Positions 47,323-59,066 of a stretch of DNA of 64,000 bases are shown in pieces. Location: NCBI GenBank assembly GCA_905250115.1, contig CAJNOI010000037.1, forward strand, positions 558,001 through 622,000, given 5' to 3'. The position numbers and the translations under genes were made by a program. Position 1 is the stretch's first letter; each line of letters starts with the position of its first letter. The notes under the pieces are model-generated. The model was not told where the DNA came from. It ran no database searches and saw only the letters and a program-made list of their open reading frames with translations. Source of the DNA: Adineta steineri. Taxonomy: Eukaryota; Rotifera; Eurotatoria; Adinetida; Adinetidae.

Positions 47323-47783
47323 TAGAAAAGAAAGAGAGCAGACATGTATGGATAAAGCCCTTATTCAGTCTTATTTTATGTCACATTCTATAATGTAATG
47401 TAGCGGAGGGTCGGTGAAGAAGAGGTGGAGGTAAATATTTACCGTTTATACATTATTACCTCATTTTTTTAATTTATAAATGTGACGAATTCTGATCCGT
47501 CCGTCATTTATCTCTCTCTTTGTTCTCTTCGCATGCATCTATAAATATAGCTATGCTAACGTATTGTACGTCACTCACTCGGTCAGCCACTTCTGATTCA
47601 GTTTCCTTAAATATATGATAGAATAAAGGATAAACATCAGCATTTGTGTTATTTGCTTTCAGAAATGAAAACAATACAGTTAACAATACAAACAACGTTA
47701 CAATTGACTATCAATAGCATGCAATAAGATAACAACAAATACATTCAAGAAACACGATATCTACATAAGAGAAATTCTTGCAA
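47323..47783. other. Intergenic / promoter region of the BTB-TLDc gene
   Basis: AT-rich with a purine-rich GGAGGGTCGGTGAAGAAGAG patch near 47404. A minus-strand frame at 47504-47695 is not convincing. Confidence 0.45.
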
Positions 47784-48701
47784 ATGAAATCAAACTTAGA
47801 TACAATTCAAGACATTACAACAATTAAAGGCAAAATTATACTTGATGTTCGTGGTGTAAAATACACGACAAGTGTTCATACATTAACACGTAAGAAAGAT
47901 ACTTTCTTCACTGCACTCTTCTCAGGACGATGGGAACTTGAACGAGATTCAAGTGATAATAGTATCTTCATTGGTCGTGATGGACATTTATTTAAATATA
48001 TTCTATCATATTTAAGAACAGATAAAATACACAATAATGTTATGACTGATGAAACACTTCGTCGACGTCTTATTATAGAAGCAGACTACTTTTGTTTACA
48101 TAATCTGGTTTTCATATTAACAGAACCCGATCGAAAACGTCAAGAAAAAGAGCGCTTGGCTATTGAGAAAAGATTTCCAAATGGAACATTACTTCGGCTA
48201 GAGCATAAAGTGAAACTTAATGAGTTTTATGGTAAAATTAATCAAAAATGGAAACTAATATACAAAGCAACACGTGATGGATTTGGTGCTAGTGCATTTC
48301 ATTCATGTTGTAATTACAGAGGACCAACAATGACTATTATTCAATCAAACAATAACTATATATTTGGAGGTTATACAAGTATTTCATGGACTTCATCTGG
48401 ATGGTATCGGGAAGATCAAGCAGCATTTTTGTTCACATTAACAAATCCTCACAATATTCCACCTACAAAATATAATATCAAGCCTGCTCGTGCAGCATGT
48501 GCCGTTTGTCATGCCAATACAATGGGACCTACATTCGGCTACGGTCCCGACATGTTTGTATATGATTACAGTAAGAGCAACAACTCTAGCTATACTATTT
48601 TTCCTTGGTCATATAATGATACAACATACAAAGGTAACAATACGTTCACAGGCGCTGAGCACTTCACTACAACTGACATTGAAGTATTCAAATTAGCTTA
48701 G
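47784..48701 (+). CDS. BTB (T1/KCTD-type) and TLDc domain protein
   Basis: A 305-residue single-exon protein. The N-terminal BTB domain (KIILDVRGVKYTTSVHTLTR, FFTALFSGRWE, SIFIGRDGHLFKYILSYLRT) is the KCTD/potassium-channel T1 type, which oligomerises and can recruit cullin-3. After a charged linker comes a TLDc domain (KLIYKATRDGFGASAFHSCC, NYIFGGYTSISW, AFLFTLTN, ending TTTDIEVFKL). TLDc domains occur in OXR1/TLDC proteins linked to oxidative-stress protection and V-ATPase regulation; the BTB-TLDc pair is known mainly from protists and some invertebrates. Start ATG 47784 is the first in-frame Met. Lack of introns could mean a retrocopy or a young lineage-specific gene. Function is inferred only at domain level. 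Confidence 0.85.
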   Translation: MKSNLDTIQDITTIKGKIILDVRGVKYTTSVHTLTRKKDTFFTALFSGRWELERDSSDNSIFIGRDGHLFKYILSYLRTDKIHNNVMTDETLRRRLIIEADYFCLHNLVFILTEPDRKRQEKERLAIEKRFPNGTLLRLEHKVKLNEFYGKINQKWKLIYKATRDGFGASAFHSCCNYRGPTMTIIQSNNNYIFGGYTSISWTSSGWYREDQAAFLFTLTNPHNIPPTKYNIKPARAACAVCHANTMGPTFGYGPDMFVYDYSKSNNSSYTIFPWSYNDTTYKGNNTFTGAEHFTTTDIEVFKLA

Positions 48702-50261
48702 AACATTGTGTTCACTACTTGTTATTAAATTCAATGTAGAACAAATGTTTTCGTTGTTCATCTCCAGGATCCTTTTCTAATTGTATCGATTTTTTTGTGA
48801 GATCAATTCAGTTGTGATACAAGTGTAAAAAGTAATAATTCTGTATGTCTTACTTTCTATTGATTGTTTATTTCGAAAGCAAACTTAAATATACGACCTC
48901 TTCTTAAGGATGGGTGTGGGTGAATATGTTTTGTTTATCACATCCAGAATTACATATGTTTAAATCTGTGCCTACATCAACACTCGAACCATCGATTCAA
49001 TGAGATTCTTATTTATTTCTATTTTAAAATGCATTTTATCATCTAATTAAAGAGTATGATAATCATATTCTATGTAAGAACTATTTTATATTTTGCATCA
49101 AAAACCATCACATTTATTATTAGCTTTCCAAACATCTATTTTCAGTAATCAGATTATTCAGTATAGGAAAACATCACTACTAATTTCATCGTCGCTCAAT
49201 AATCATATTATTCTAACAAAGTGTCACAATTTTTCAAACTTCTAAAAGTGGCAATTATTTATAAAACATTTACTTGAAAATACAATTCTTACGTTTTATT
49301 GAGAAGTACAGAACAATAGATAAAAATGGTATAGCTTTTACATTTGCAATGATATAGAAACAAAACTTCATCGTGGCATAGATTAAACGATTTCAAGTTT
49401 AATATAGATCATTAATCAGAAACATGAAAAAATAAAAATTCACTATTTTATCTCTCTGCACTGGAAGTATGATATTAATTCAAACTTGACTGCTAACTAT
49501 CAATTTATTGTTTAATTAGATTCTGTACTCATACGATAGATTTCAGTATAAGTTATGAGTTCTCATCTGTAATTCTCAATGAAGAAATCATATGATATTG
49601 TTGAAGAGAATGCTTCATAGCTTCTTTCACTATACATTATTCACAGTTGATGAGCAAAATCAATTATTAGATATAGAACGACAAATATTCTTTTCTATGA
49701 TACTTTCGATACAACTAATACGACTTCAATATCATCTACTAATGTCAAAAGTGAAAGAGCAATAAATCCTAGTGTCTGATTGAATATGGATACTAATATT
49801 TTCTTTAGTATTATCATCGATCTTTAATTTAGGAAAAATCTAATTTCAAATAAAATATTACTATCCGAATAAGAATGACTTAAGTCACGATCCAAGTCAG
49901 CCAATCGTTCTTAGCATGTAAGCATCGTTCTTTATCGGAAAAAGATTGTCATGTTCGCAAGAACGTGCCCAGTGCAAATCTGAAATCCGTTTTTTGAAAC
50001 TCAGTTCCGTGCGGGAGATACATAATTTTAAAAAACTTTAATTAACACATGGTGATTTCCTTATATGGTTATATACGGCTGAATATTATGTGATCATTAA
50101 TATATGAGATACTATATGCATATACATTTCGATTATCATTTTTTGTCACTTAAACCCATCATGATAGAAACTAATCTAGTTTATTTTATCTTCTTGATTA
50201 ATTTGATGGATTGTTCGTGCAAAGTTTTTTTCATTAATATTTCGTCTTTGTATAATTTATT
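48702..50261. other. Intergenic region
   Basis: AT-rich. A telomere-like tract (48907-48990) lies about 200 bp after the BTB-TLDc stop. No gene is recognised before the amidating-lyase remnant. Confidence 0.5.
48907..48990. repeat. Telomere-like foldback 11 (degenerate)
   Basis: GGATGGGTGTGGGTGAATATG is followed by CACATCC and later CCTACATCAACACTC. The C-rich arm has largely decayed. Confidence 0.6.
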
Positions 50262-52041
50262 AACTTATCCAGTCATTGCAAATAAACCATTAAATATTAT
50301 ATCATCAGATGAAGATGCTCAACATGAACGTAAACTTCATGGTCTTGCTGATTGTGTTAAAAATCCTAATCGATTAATTGTTTTTCATCGAACATTAAGA
50401 GAATGAAATCAAGAGTAAGTTATTTTATTTTATTTTATTTTAATTAAAAGAAAAAAAAGTTGATACAAAAAAAAATGAATTATTGACGTTCTCTTGTACG
50501 TTTATTATTAAACCAAACACGAATTTGAGCTGGCGTTAATTGAGTTCGAGTTGAAAGATCATCGATTGTTGTTTTTGATACATACTTATCTACTTTATAA
50601 AAATGTTCTTCAAGAATTTGAATTTGTTCCGGAGAAAAACGACGAGTTTTTTCTGGACGAACCTGAAATACAGAAGAAGAATATATTGGACTACTTACTT
50701 GTTGTTGAGGTATTGTAACTGGATAATAATATGGATATGGTTGTTGAAAAGTACAATAGCCAACAGAAGGCGGTTGTGGAACAGGATTGTGAACAGGACA
50801 ATAATATGGATCTGAAATATAAGAAAAAGAATCATCACCTGAAGAATAACCATATGATGAATCAAGAGGAAATGACATGATTTGTAATATTGAATAATGT
50901 TTGAGTATAACAAGTATCAATATATATATATATATACATAGATAGAGAGTTGAAAGCAATTAGTGATAACGGTTTGTTTCAATTATTGATACATGCCTAA
51001 TTAAAGAACAAACGCTGAGTTTGTTTCTTTTCTGTTCTGTTATATAAATTTCTTATTTGAACGTATTCAAAAATCATACGATCAAAATGATGTCGCGTTG
51101 TATCAATTAGCATCAAAGAGAAGAGAAAAAACTTTATATATGATAAGTTCGACTACATCGTTACTTTTGATGTGAAGTTTACTTTTTGTCTTTATTTTTC
51201 AAATAATTTTTGAATAGTATTTTAAAGATCATTTCCTGATGGTCACAGTTTCGATACAAAAAAATTTGATGCCATTCTGAAAAATACAATTCTTACTATC
51301 AATACTCGTACTGGTCAAATCGTTAATCAATGGAGAATGAATACAATAATATATATTACAGATTTTACATGCCTCATGGTCTTTCTATTGATACAGTAGG
51401 AAATCTTTGGGTAACCGATGCTGCAATGCATTAAATTATTCTTTTATTTTTCTTAAAATTTTATTAACATTAGGTGAAGTATTTGTACCTGGCAGTGATT
51501 CAACACATTTTTGTAAACCAACTGATGTTGCTGATGGATATTGTAATTCCCGTATTGTTAAACTTGATTTAAAAGGAAAATTTGTAAAAGAATATACAAT
51601 GCCTGATGAAGAAAAACAAGTTTCAATTCCGCATAGTATTATTCTTATTGAATATCGAAAAAAGAATTTTTTATTTCTATAATAGAATTGTTTGTTTTGA
51701 TGATGGAGAAACAAATGAAAACAGTTTATGCTATTACTTATGATGCAAATAAACGTAGGATTTTATTTCAAAAAATGTTTGATAATAATAAATGATTTTT
51801 TCAATAGATCGTCTTTATGCAGTTAGTGGTAGAAATAAAAAAAATCGAGCAGTTGGTTTTACATTTGATGCTCATCCAGAATCGTTTGGTGATTTGATTG
51901 CTACTTGGGAACCAAATGAAGTTCGTATTTGTTTAGAAATTTGGTGAACCACATCATATAGCTTTAAGTGTAGGTGGTCCTGCATTGTTCGTTGGCGAAA
52001 TTCGTCCAAATCGTATTGATGTATTTGATGTTCTCAATTAA
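50262..52041 (+). pseudogene. Peptidyl-alpha-hydroxyglycine alpha-amidating lyase (PAL) pseudogene
   Basis: Successive segments match PAL, the second enzyme of peptide amidation and an NHL-type propeller: ERKLHGLADCVKNPNRLIVF then HR; KKFDAILKNTILTIN; FYMPHGLSIDTVGNLWVTDA; GEVFVPGSDSTHFCKPTDVA then DGYCNSRIVKLDLKGKF; RLYAVSGRNKKN; and GEPHHIALSVGGPALFVGEI. The gene is broken. A TGA stands where the family has Trp after FHR (50404-50406). The frame slips between GATCATTTC and GATGGTCAC (about 51225-51242). A TAA follows DAAMH. About ten residues are missing between PTDVA and DGYCNSR, at a GTTGCT microhomology. The shift near 51950 is further damage. A minus-strand homeobox gene sits inside its first gap. 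A functional copy probably exists elsewhere in the degenerate tetraploid genome. Confidence 0.85.
50480..50878 (-). CDS. Small divergent homeobox protein
   Basis: A 132-residue single-exon protein, started at MSFPLDSS (50878); the upstream frame is translated UTR. The N-terminal 70 residues are Ser/Tyr/Pro/Gln-rich. The C-terminal 60 form a homeodomain: RPEKTRRFSPEQIQILEEHF, helix 2 SKTTIDDLSTRTQL, helix 3 TPAQIRVWFNNKRTRERQ. W48, F49, N51 and R53 are present, but position 50 is Asn, an unusual specificity residue. The protein ends right at the domain's end. I cannot place it in a class. A TATATATATATATA run (about 50920-50934) lies upstream. It lies inside the PAL pseudogene on the opposite strand. 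Confidence 0.8.
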   Translation of the reverse strand: MSFPLDSSYGYSSGDDSFSYISDPYYCPVHNPVPQPPSVGYCTFQQPYPYYYPVTIPQQQVSSPIYSSSVFQVRPEKTRRFSPEQIQILEEHFYKVDKYVSKTTIDDLSTRTQLTPAQIRVWFNNKRTRERQ

Positions 52042-54196
52042 TTTTCAAGAATGATCGTTTTTTCCTTCCTTCTTGAGATAATCAACAGTCATTCTTTATT
52101 TTCAAATACTTTATTGAATGATTTCAATACATATATTCAACAAAGCATTAATGATATATACTTATCTTTCATTATCGAATAAATGAATTGAAGAAAAACA
52201 TATCTCGAAAAATTATTATATACTTAATAGAGTAGACTACTATTGCTTAATCTGTCACGCAATCTTTGGATGCTCTTACTATGATAGTAGATTAGAGCTA
52301 TTGAAAAGTGCTTCATAACTCCGACTGGTTTGTCTTTAGAAATCAGCATATTCTAGTATTTTATGTATGACGCAAGAAAGACGTATGGAGTTTTATTTGT
52401 TAATAAAAGAGCAAATGTTAATGTATCGAATAAATAGAGAAGTAAAAAAGTATCCAGAAGGTTTTAATTGAGTCATACAGAAAAAGAGATGTTTTTGTCA
52501 ACTTAAAGTCTGTCTAATGAAATTTTTATTTTCAAAGCAAAAAAATATAATCTATAAGTAATATTGATATTCATGAGATCGAGAAAAATTCATTCCATAG
52601 TAGATTTAGTTTAGTATCTATTTATAAAATTTTATAACAGCATATGATAGATATAACAATAAATGTTGTAATTTACATCGAATTAATGATCTGCGGATTA
52701 ATTCGATTTCATTACCAATAATAAAAAGAAAAATACTAATATGTCACATTTATTTTTTTCTCATTTGATAAATTTAAGAAAGAATTTTGAAAAGAAAGAA
52801 ATTATAAATATTTTTAATTTATAGCTGGAAAAATGTTTTATTAAATATTTCATATAATTCACGTCTTCTAGTCATATAATCTTTGATGTTTTATATATAT
52901 ATATCCATACATAGTTAAGTATTAATAGCGTCAATTGTTCGAAGCAGAAATTGATTTTAATACTTCAGTAACGCATATTATCAAAATAAATAACTGAATT
53001 TATATGAAATTTTTACTTTTCTCATTTCACTGTTTGATGAACAGGCAGAAATCTCATGAAAAAACAGCATTATAAAATCATCTATTTAACAGATGGATTG
53101 TTATAGAGAGAAATCTTAGTCGTCTTTAACTACTTTTTAGTTTTATCACCAACGAACAGACTCTGGTTATAATTCATCTCTCACTCAGTACCAAATTATG
53201 TCAATAATCTTCCTAAAATCCTTATATTAATTGCATATTTTTCCTATACCGAAAGATGAAATTAGCGGATAAATTTGTTATTTATGCCTCATATTACAGT
53301 AGTTATGATTCAGACTGAGCATGTTAGAGTTTTCATATTGGCAGTTACTAAATCGATATTATAAAAACCATACTTTATACAAAGGTACTCATGACGTTGT
53401 ATTAAAAATATCAAGTATTCAATATGAAGATTCTAAAAGATATTCTATCAATGATAATAATGAAAATATGCACAAAAAACTTTAAGAAGCAACTGTTTTA
53501 TGTATAATTGATATTACATTTTTAGAAGATATACAACAATTAAGTTTAACAAGAATGGATGTGGATCTAGGATGGGTGAGGTATTCATTACTCATCTGCA
53601 TCCACATCCACATCGACCCAGCGAAGGATAATAACTACATTACACAAGAATTAAACTCCTTACTTAGAAACTTCTATTGCTTAAAAAACTAAATTATTTA
53701 CATATTTGACAATTTTATTCAGAATTTTTTACTCTATGCAAGAATAATGTTTTTCAAAAAATATAGTCACATGAAAAATAAGGACATTAAAATAATAACC
53801 AAATCTCTTATTTACTTTCGAAAAGTTGTGTGTAATAATTGAATTATTATAGAAAATTACCAAGTAAATATAAATCTATTCAAGTGATGTTTTCTTTTAC
53901 CTTTGGCAGCTAAAAACTTCGTATAGCTGATGATGTTTCAAGTTTCGACTGAAGAAATTTCATGATTTTCGTTGTGATGAAAGAACAAAAATGAAGAGTC
54001 TTTCATGTGAATGAAAATCATAGGTATAAAAAAGTTTTTTTATAATAAATGTTTACAGAATAAAAAAAATCTATTTTTTATTTCGAGAACACGGACAAAT
54101 TTTGAAAGAAACAGTTCTATGCTCTTTCAACTAAAAGAGTAAAGAAAAATCATTCATTGTTGTGCCTACTTCATTTTTTCATTCATCACACAAAAA
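52042..54196. other. Intergenic region
   Basis: AT-rich with no gene found. It includes telomere-like foldback 12 (53554-53620). Confidence 0.55.
53554..53620. repeat. Telomere-like foldback 12
   Basis: TGGATGTGGATCTAGGATGG then GTGAG faces CTCATCTGCATCCACATCCA. The arm unit here is the variant TGTGGA, and the inner GGATGGGTGAG/CTCATCTGCATC pairing is specific to this locus. Confidence 0.8.
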
Positions 54197-57138
54197 ATGC
54201 GATTTATCATTGTCTTGTTTTTCATTATATCTCTTTCATCTGTAAAAGGTTTGTTACATTCTCTTTTTCGCTCTCACTCTATCATAATATAAAATGAATT
54301 CTATAGGACAAACTACACAACTACCTAATTATTCTTGTAGTGAAAATAATGCTTCTATTCAGTTTACATTATCTTCATCAGCTCATTCAGCTTCGAATCC
54401 AACATCAAATTGTGCATTACAACAATGTAATACAAGTTTGAATGATAATAATAATTGTCTTTCATCATCCACACCTTGTTATGATTATCGAACAATAAAT
54501 AATATTAGTTATTGTGCACCTGGTATTTTATGTTCAATATTAGAAACATGTGATAATGTTACACAAGCATGTTCATCAAATAATTCAGTGTGCGTTATTA
54601 ATTCATGTTGTTCACCACAAGCAGTATGTTTACCATTCTTTGCAACACAAATGTGTAAAACAGGTACGAATATATATTATTTACATTTGAGAGATCATCA
54701 TACTCAACTAGAACAATTCATTCTAGTCGTAGTTATAGATAAAGTATCATTCATTTGTATAAAACCTCTGTCGAGTAATATTTTTCTTTTAGTGAGAACT
54801 AATGTAATAGATAGACTAAGATTGATTTGTGATATTGATTGTTAATTAACAAGAAAGATGAAGAACTGAAGTATGTTGAAGTTTTCCGATTAGTTATTAA
54901 ATGATGCACTAATACAATTTTATATACCATTTAGTTGATAAAATAAGGGTTTGCAGTTTCATAATCATTGAATGTTATTTGTTTTTTATATCTGAGCTGA
55001 AAAATTTAGTATATGAAATAAACTTGTGTCTACATTTGTTGCATTAAATAACAAAATAATATGAATGAATAGATTGAAGTATGCAAATTGCTATTATAGA
55101 TCATCTCAACTCAAATTTATATTTTACTGAGTTTCATATTCCTATTTATTTCTACTTTTCTGTTACTATTGTTATTCTAGTAATATTAATTTATACTTAT
55201 GTCAAGCGTAGTTTAAGAGACATTGTTGACCATCAATATTGCACTTATTGTAAAATAGATGAATCATCTGAGATGAAATTACGGAGCAGGGTATGTGTGA
55301 AACTAAATCAGTTTTGATATGGAATCTAAGATTACTGTTCTGTGATCAGCAGTTATCTAATCTATATTGTTTTGATTGACGAGAAGATCGAGTAAACTAC
55401 AAATCAGATATGAAATACCATCTTTTTATTTAGGTTAATCTTTCATATTATATCTGAACTATTTGTAAAACTTTTTTTCTATGATAGTGTTCATCACATA
55501 AGAAGATGTGAATAGTGGATTGATGAAAAATTGTTGTTATATCGATTATAGATATGAAATATCACTGAGAATAGAGTAGAAAATAACTAAAAAATAGAAT
55601 TTGTGTAACTTAATAAAGAACCAGTAGTGATTTGATATTGAATTATCAGAAACTTTGAGATTAATTACTCATTTTTTTGCTAGTTCATAGTTTATATCAG
55701 TTCCGATGGTGAATGTTATATAGGTCTTTTCATACCTATAAATTGATGATAGTAGAAAGATATGTTGTGAATAATTCCCTATTTCGATTGTGATATCCAG
55801 AGAACTATGGAAGAGTTGACGAGGAGTTCAAAATGTAATTAGCACAGTGGCCACGTTGTGATAAACATCTTTTATATGTTTGATTGATATAAGAGAGAAA
55901 ATAGAAAATATAAAAAACTGAAGATGTTATAATGATATATGAAGAGATTTGGTGGAATACATTTGATTACTATTCTCAGTCTACATAAGTTTGAGGTGAT
56001 AAAAAACAGACATATCGAAGACTATCGTTCCTAGAATAATGAAAATTACTGTGCGGAAGAGTGATGAATGTTGATTGTTTTGTGATGTAATGTTGTATAG
56101 TTTAAATACATAAAAATGTAACTTCTAGGATGGTTTCCTACTGGCACTATGGGTGATACACGATATGGCCACACAGAATCTGTATTATCAAATGGAAAAA
56201 TATTAGTTACTGGTGGAATGAATATTATTGTTGGTTTTTTAAATAGTGCTGAGCTATATGATCTATCAACAGGTACTTGGACAACTACTGGTAACATGAC
56301 TAATGCACGATATTATCATACAGCATCTGTATTATCAAATGGGAAGGTATTAGTTACTGGTGGAGTTGGTAATAGTGGTACTTTAAATAGTGCTGAACTT
56401 TATGATCCATCAACAGGTACTTGGATAAGTGCCAGTAACATGACTAATGCACGATATGCTCACACAGCATCTGTATTATCAAATGGAAAGGTATTAGTTA
56501 CTGGTAGAACCGATAGCAATAATACTTTTAATAGTGCTGAGTTATATGATCCATCAACAGGTATTTGGACAACTACTAGTAATATGACTAATGTACGACA
56601 ACTCCACACAGCATCTGTATTATCAAATGGAAAGGTATTAGTTACTGGTGGAAATGGCATCGGTAATATTATTTTAAATAGTGCCGAACTGTATGATCCA
56701 TCAACAGGTACTTGGACAACTACAGGTAACATGAATGATGCACGATCTGATCACACAGCATCTGTATTATCAAATGGAAAGGTATTAGTTACTGGTGGAA
56801 ATGGCATTACTAATATTATTTTAAATAGTGCCGAACTGTATGATCCATCAACAAGTGTTTGGACAACTACTAGTAACATGACTAATGCACGATTTGTTCA
56901 CACAGCATCTGTATTATTAAACGGAAAAGTGTTAGTTACCGGTGGTGAAAGCAATGGTTCTAATAATTATTTAAATAGTGCTGAGCTATATGATCCATTA
57001 ATAAGTACCTGGACAACTACTAGTAACATGACAAATGCACGAGTTTGGCACACAGCGTCAGTATTATCAAATGGACTAGTGCTAGTTACCGGTGGACTTG
57101 ATAATAACGTTATTTACAGTAGTGCAGAATTATATTAA
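54197..57138 (+). CDS. Secreted seven-repeat kelch-type beta-propeller protein
   Basis: Exons 54197..54248, 54307..54663 and 56129..57138 give 472 residues in frame. A signal peptide (MRFIIVLFFIISLSSVKG) is followed by a Cys-rich, Asn/Ser-rich N-terminal region (residues about 19-136: CSENNAS, YCAPGILCSILETCDNV, INSCCSPQAVCLPFFATQMC). Seven kelch-like repeats of about 47-50 residues follow, each close to MTNARYxHTASVLSNGKVLV, TGG, then NSAELYDPSTGTW. Seven repeats fit one closed propeller, as in galactose-oxidase-like proteins. The repeats are nearly identical in DNA, pointing to recent homogenisation. Extracellular binding is likely; I see no evidence for catalysis. The second intron is 1465 bp, long for this genome. 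Confidence 0.82.
54664..56128 (+). other. Long intron of the kelch gene
   Basis: A 1465-bp intron (GTACGA...CTTCTAG). A frame at 55081-55317 encodes a possible membrane helix (YFSVTIVILVILIYTYVKRS); it could be an alternative 3' exon or chance. Confidence 0.5.
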
Positions 57139-57860
57139 TTATTTCGAACAAGTTAACTTTTAGTTGTCTTACTCTTTTTCTTACAAGTAATTCAAGTTCT
57201 AAACAAAACTTTAGTTAGAAAAATTCTCATTTTATGATGTCCACTAACTGTTTCCTTCCTTATTTTTACTGAATTATCACACACTTTAATATTTAATTTC
57301 AAATAAAAATAAATATCTTTGTTTTTTTACTGTTGTAGATTAATTTATCAAAATTAAGAAAAGTTACAATTGATACGATAATTTTAGTTATCCTTTCAGA
57401 TGTTCTCTTCGTTTTTGCAGTGTAGGCACTCATTATATTCAATTGTTTTGATAGCATTCATCGGATTCAGAATAAGTTATCATTGAAACATTTCATCTAC
57501 AAAAAGACTTTGAGGTAAATTCATGAATGACATAGATGAATATATCTGTAGATAACAACTACAACAGATAATCTAAAACAAAATCTATAATTATATCAGA
57601 TATACGACATAATAAGAATGAGGATATGAATATTGATGAGTTAAGCAAAATACTGGCATCCAGCTTCTCTTATTTTTACGTGGATATGGATGTGAATGCA
57701 GGAGAGACAGTCACAGCCACACCCACACACTGAAGATCTTATTTTAAAATTTTGTGATGAAAAAATTCATTATCGACTGATAATGAAAACTAACTCATTA
57801 AAATGAATGAATCAATAATAATAAAGAAAAAAACAAATAAAAGAGTCAGTTTTCTTTTAA
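57139..57860. other. Intergenic region
   Basis: AT-rich and non-coding, with telomere-like foldback 13 (57680-57730). Confidence 0.5.
57680..57730. repeat. Telomere-like foldback 13
   Basis: GTGGATATGGATGTGAATG is followed by CACAGCCACACCCACACAC. The G-rich arm is the diverged side. Confidence 0.65.
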
Positions 57861-58289
57861 AGATATAGAAAAATATCGAAATTGGTTTGTTGATATATGT
57901 ATATATACATCATTAGGTATGTTATTATATGATTTATCACTAATTATTAATGAAACGTCAACATATTTAACAAATATTGTTAAAACTTTACAAAAACATA
58001 TTGATATTAATAATGAAAAACTAACTAATTTTTATTATAAAATATAATCTAATGAAAAAATCTTATGGTCGTGTTTGGAAATTACTTTTAAAACAATTTG
58101 AAGAAAAATCTTCATCACAACAACAACAATATGATAATAAATTATTTGAAGTAAAGTAGTTTGTTCATTACTTTATATTTAAAATTATTTATTTTGTAGC
58201 TTTGTCAAGCAATAAATGTAAAATATTCAATTGCATATCAAGAATCTTTAATGATTGCCAAATATCCTCAAACTTATCTTCTATTTTAG
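57861..58289 (+). pseudogene. Unrecognised gene remnant with one intron
   Basis: Coding-like pieces follow one another: DIEKYRNWFVDI, then MLLYDLSLIINETSTYLTNI and VKTLQKHIDINNEKLTNFYY ending in a stop, and in another frame KKSYGRVWKLLLKQFEEKSS. That last piece has a good intron (58152-58199, GTAAAG...TTTTGTAG) leading to LCQAINVKYSIAYQESLMIA and a final TAG (58287-58289). The frame change between the pieces (about 58044-58053) suggests decay. I do not recognise the family. Confidence 0.4.
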
Positions 58290-58392
58290 TTTATTTTCTT
58301 TTTTCGCTAGATTTTCGTTTAATAACCAAGACTAAAAATAAAGAATGATACATTCAATATTTTCATCCTTGTCTTTTTTCAATTATTAATCA

Positions 58393-58472
58393 TGAGTATG
58401 TGTGATATGGATATCCATGTTGGTATACATAATAAGTACAGCTCAACCACCCACACCCTCACACACCACCCT
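58393..58472. repeat. Telomere-like foldback 14
   Basis: GAGTATGTGTGATATGGATA is followed by CCACCCACACCCTCACACAC. The G-rich side is degenerate. Confidence 0.6.
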
Positions 58473-59017
58473 CAATAAATAGATTGGTATATATTAGAGT
58501 TGTCTGAGTTAGTTATTTACGTAATCAAAAGCTCCTTAAATCATACTTATAAATAGTAACATGATCGAAATGTTCGTCGCAGCCATTCACATAAACTTTT
58601 GTGTTACAATGTAGTGCATAAAAAAGATTAGGAGAGGTTCCAATAAGAGACTGAATACTTTGAATGTATACTGGACACGTCTCATTTTTTTGAGTCAGTG
58701 ATGTTTTTTCTGAATTTTGAGTAGAAAATCAAGTTTTTGAGCAGAGAATGCAGAATGTGAGTGCGAATCTGAAGACAGGAACATTGACAGATATATGATG
58801 GATTTCATTCATCATGATCTTTTACATATTCTTGGCCGAACATGCCCGCCGTGCATACACATCGGTCACTTCCTATAGTTTCACCGTCCTTTGTTTCTAT
58901 TTTCACTTTCTTTCTTTCTTGACCGTTTTCGTCTGACAACAGGTCAAAATGTTAAGTTCAGCCATACACTTACTTGAGTCAATAGGTGAAACCAATCTGG
59001 ATTGTTTATGATCTATA

Positions 59018-59066
59018 AGATGTGGGTGTGATAAGAACAATACACATCTACCTACACCATCAACAT
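59018..59066. repeat. Telomere-like foldback 15
   Basis: AGATGTGGGTGTGATAAGAA is followed by TACACATCTACCTACACC. AGATGTG pairs with CACATCT. The GATAAGAACAA loop also occurs at 21690. Confidence 0.75.
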
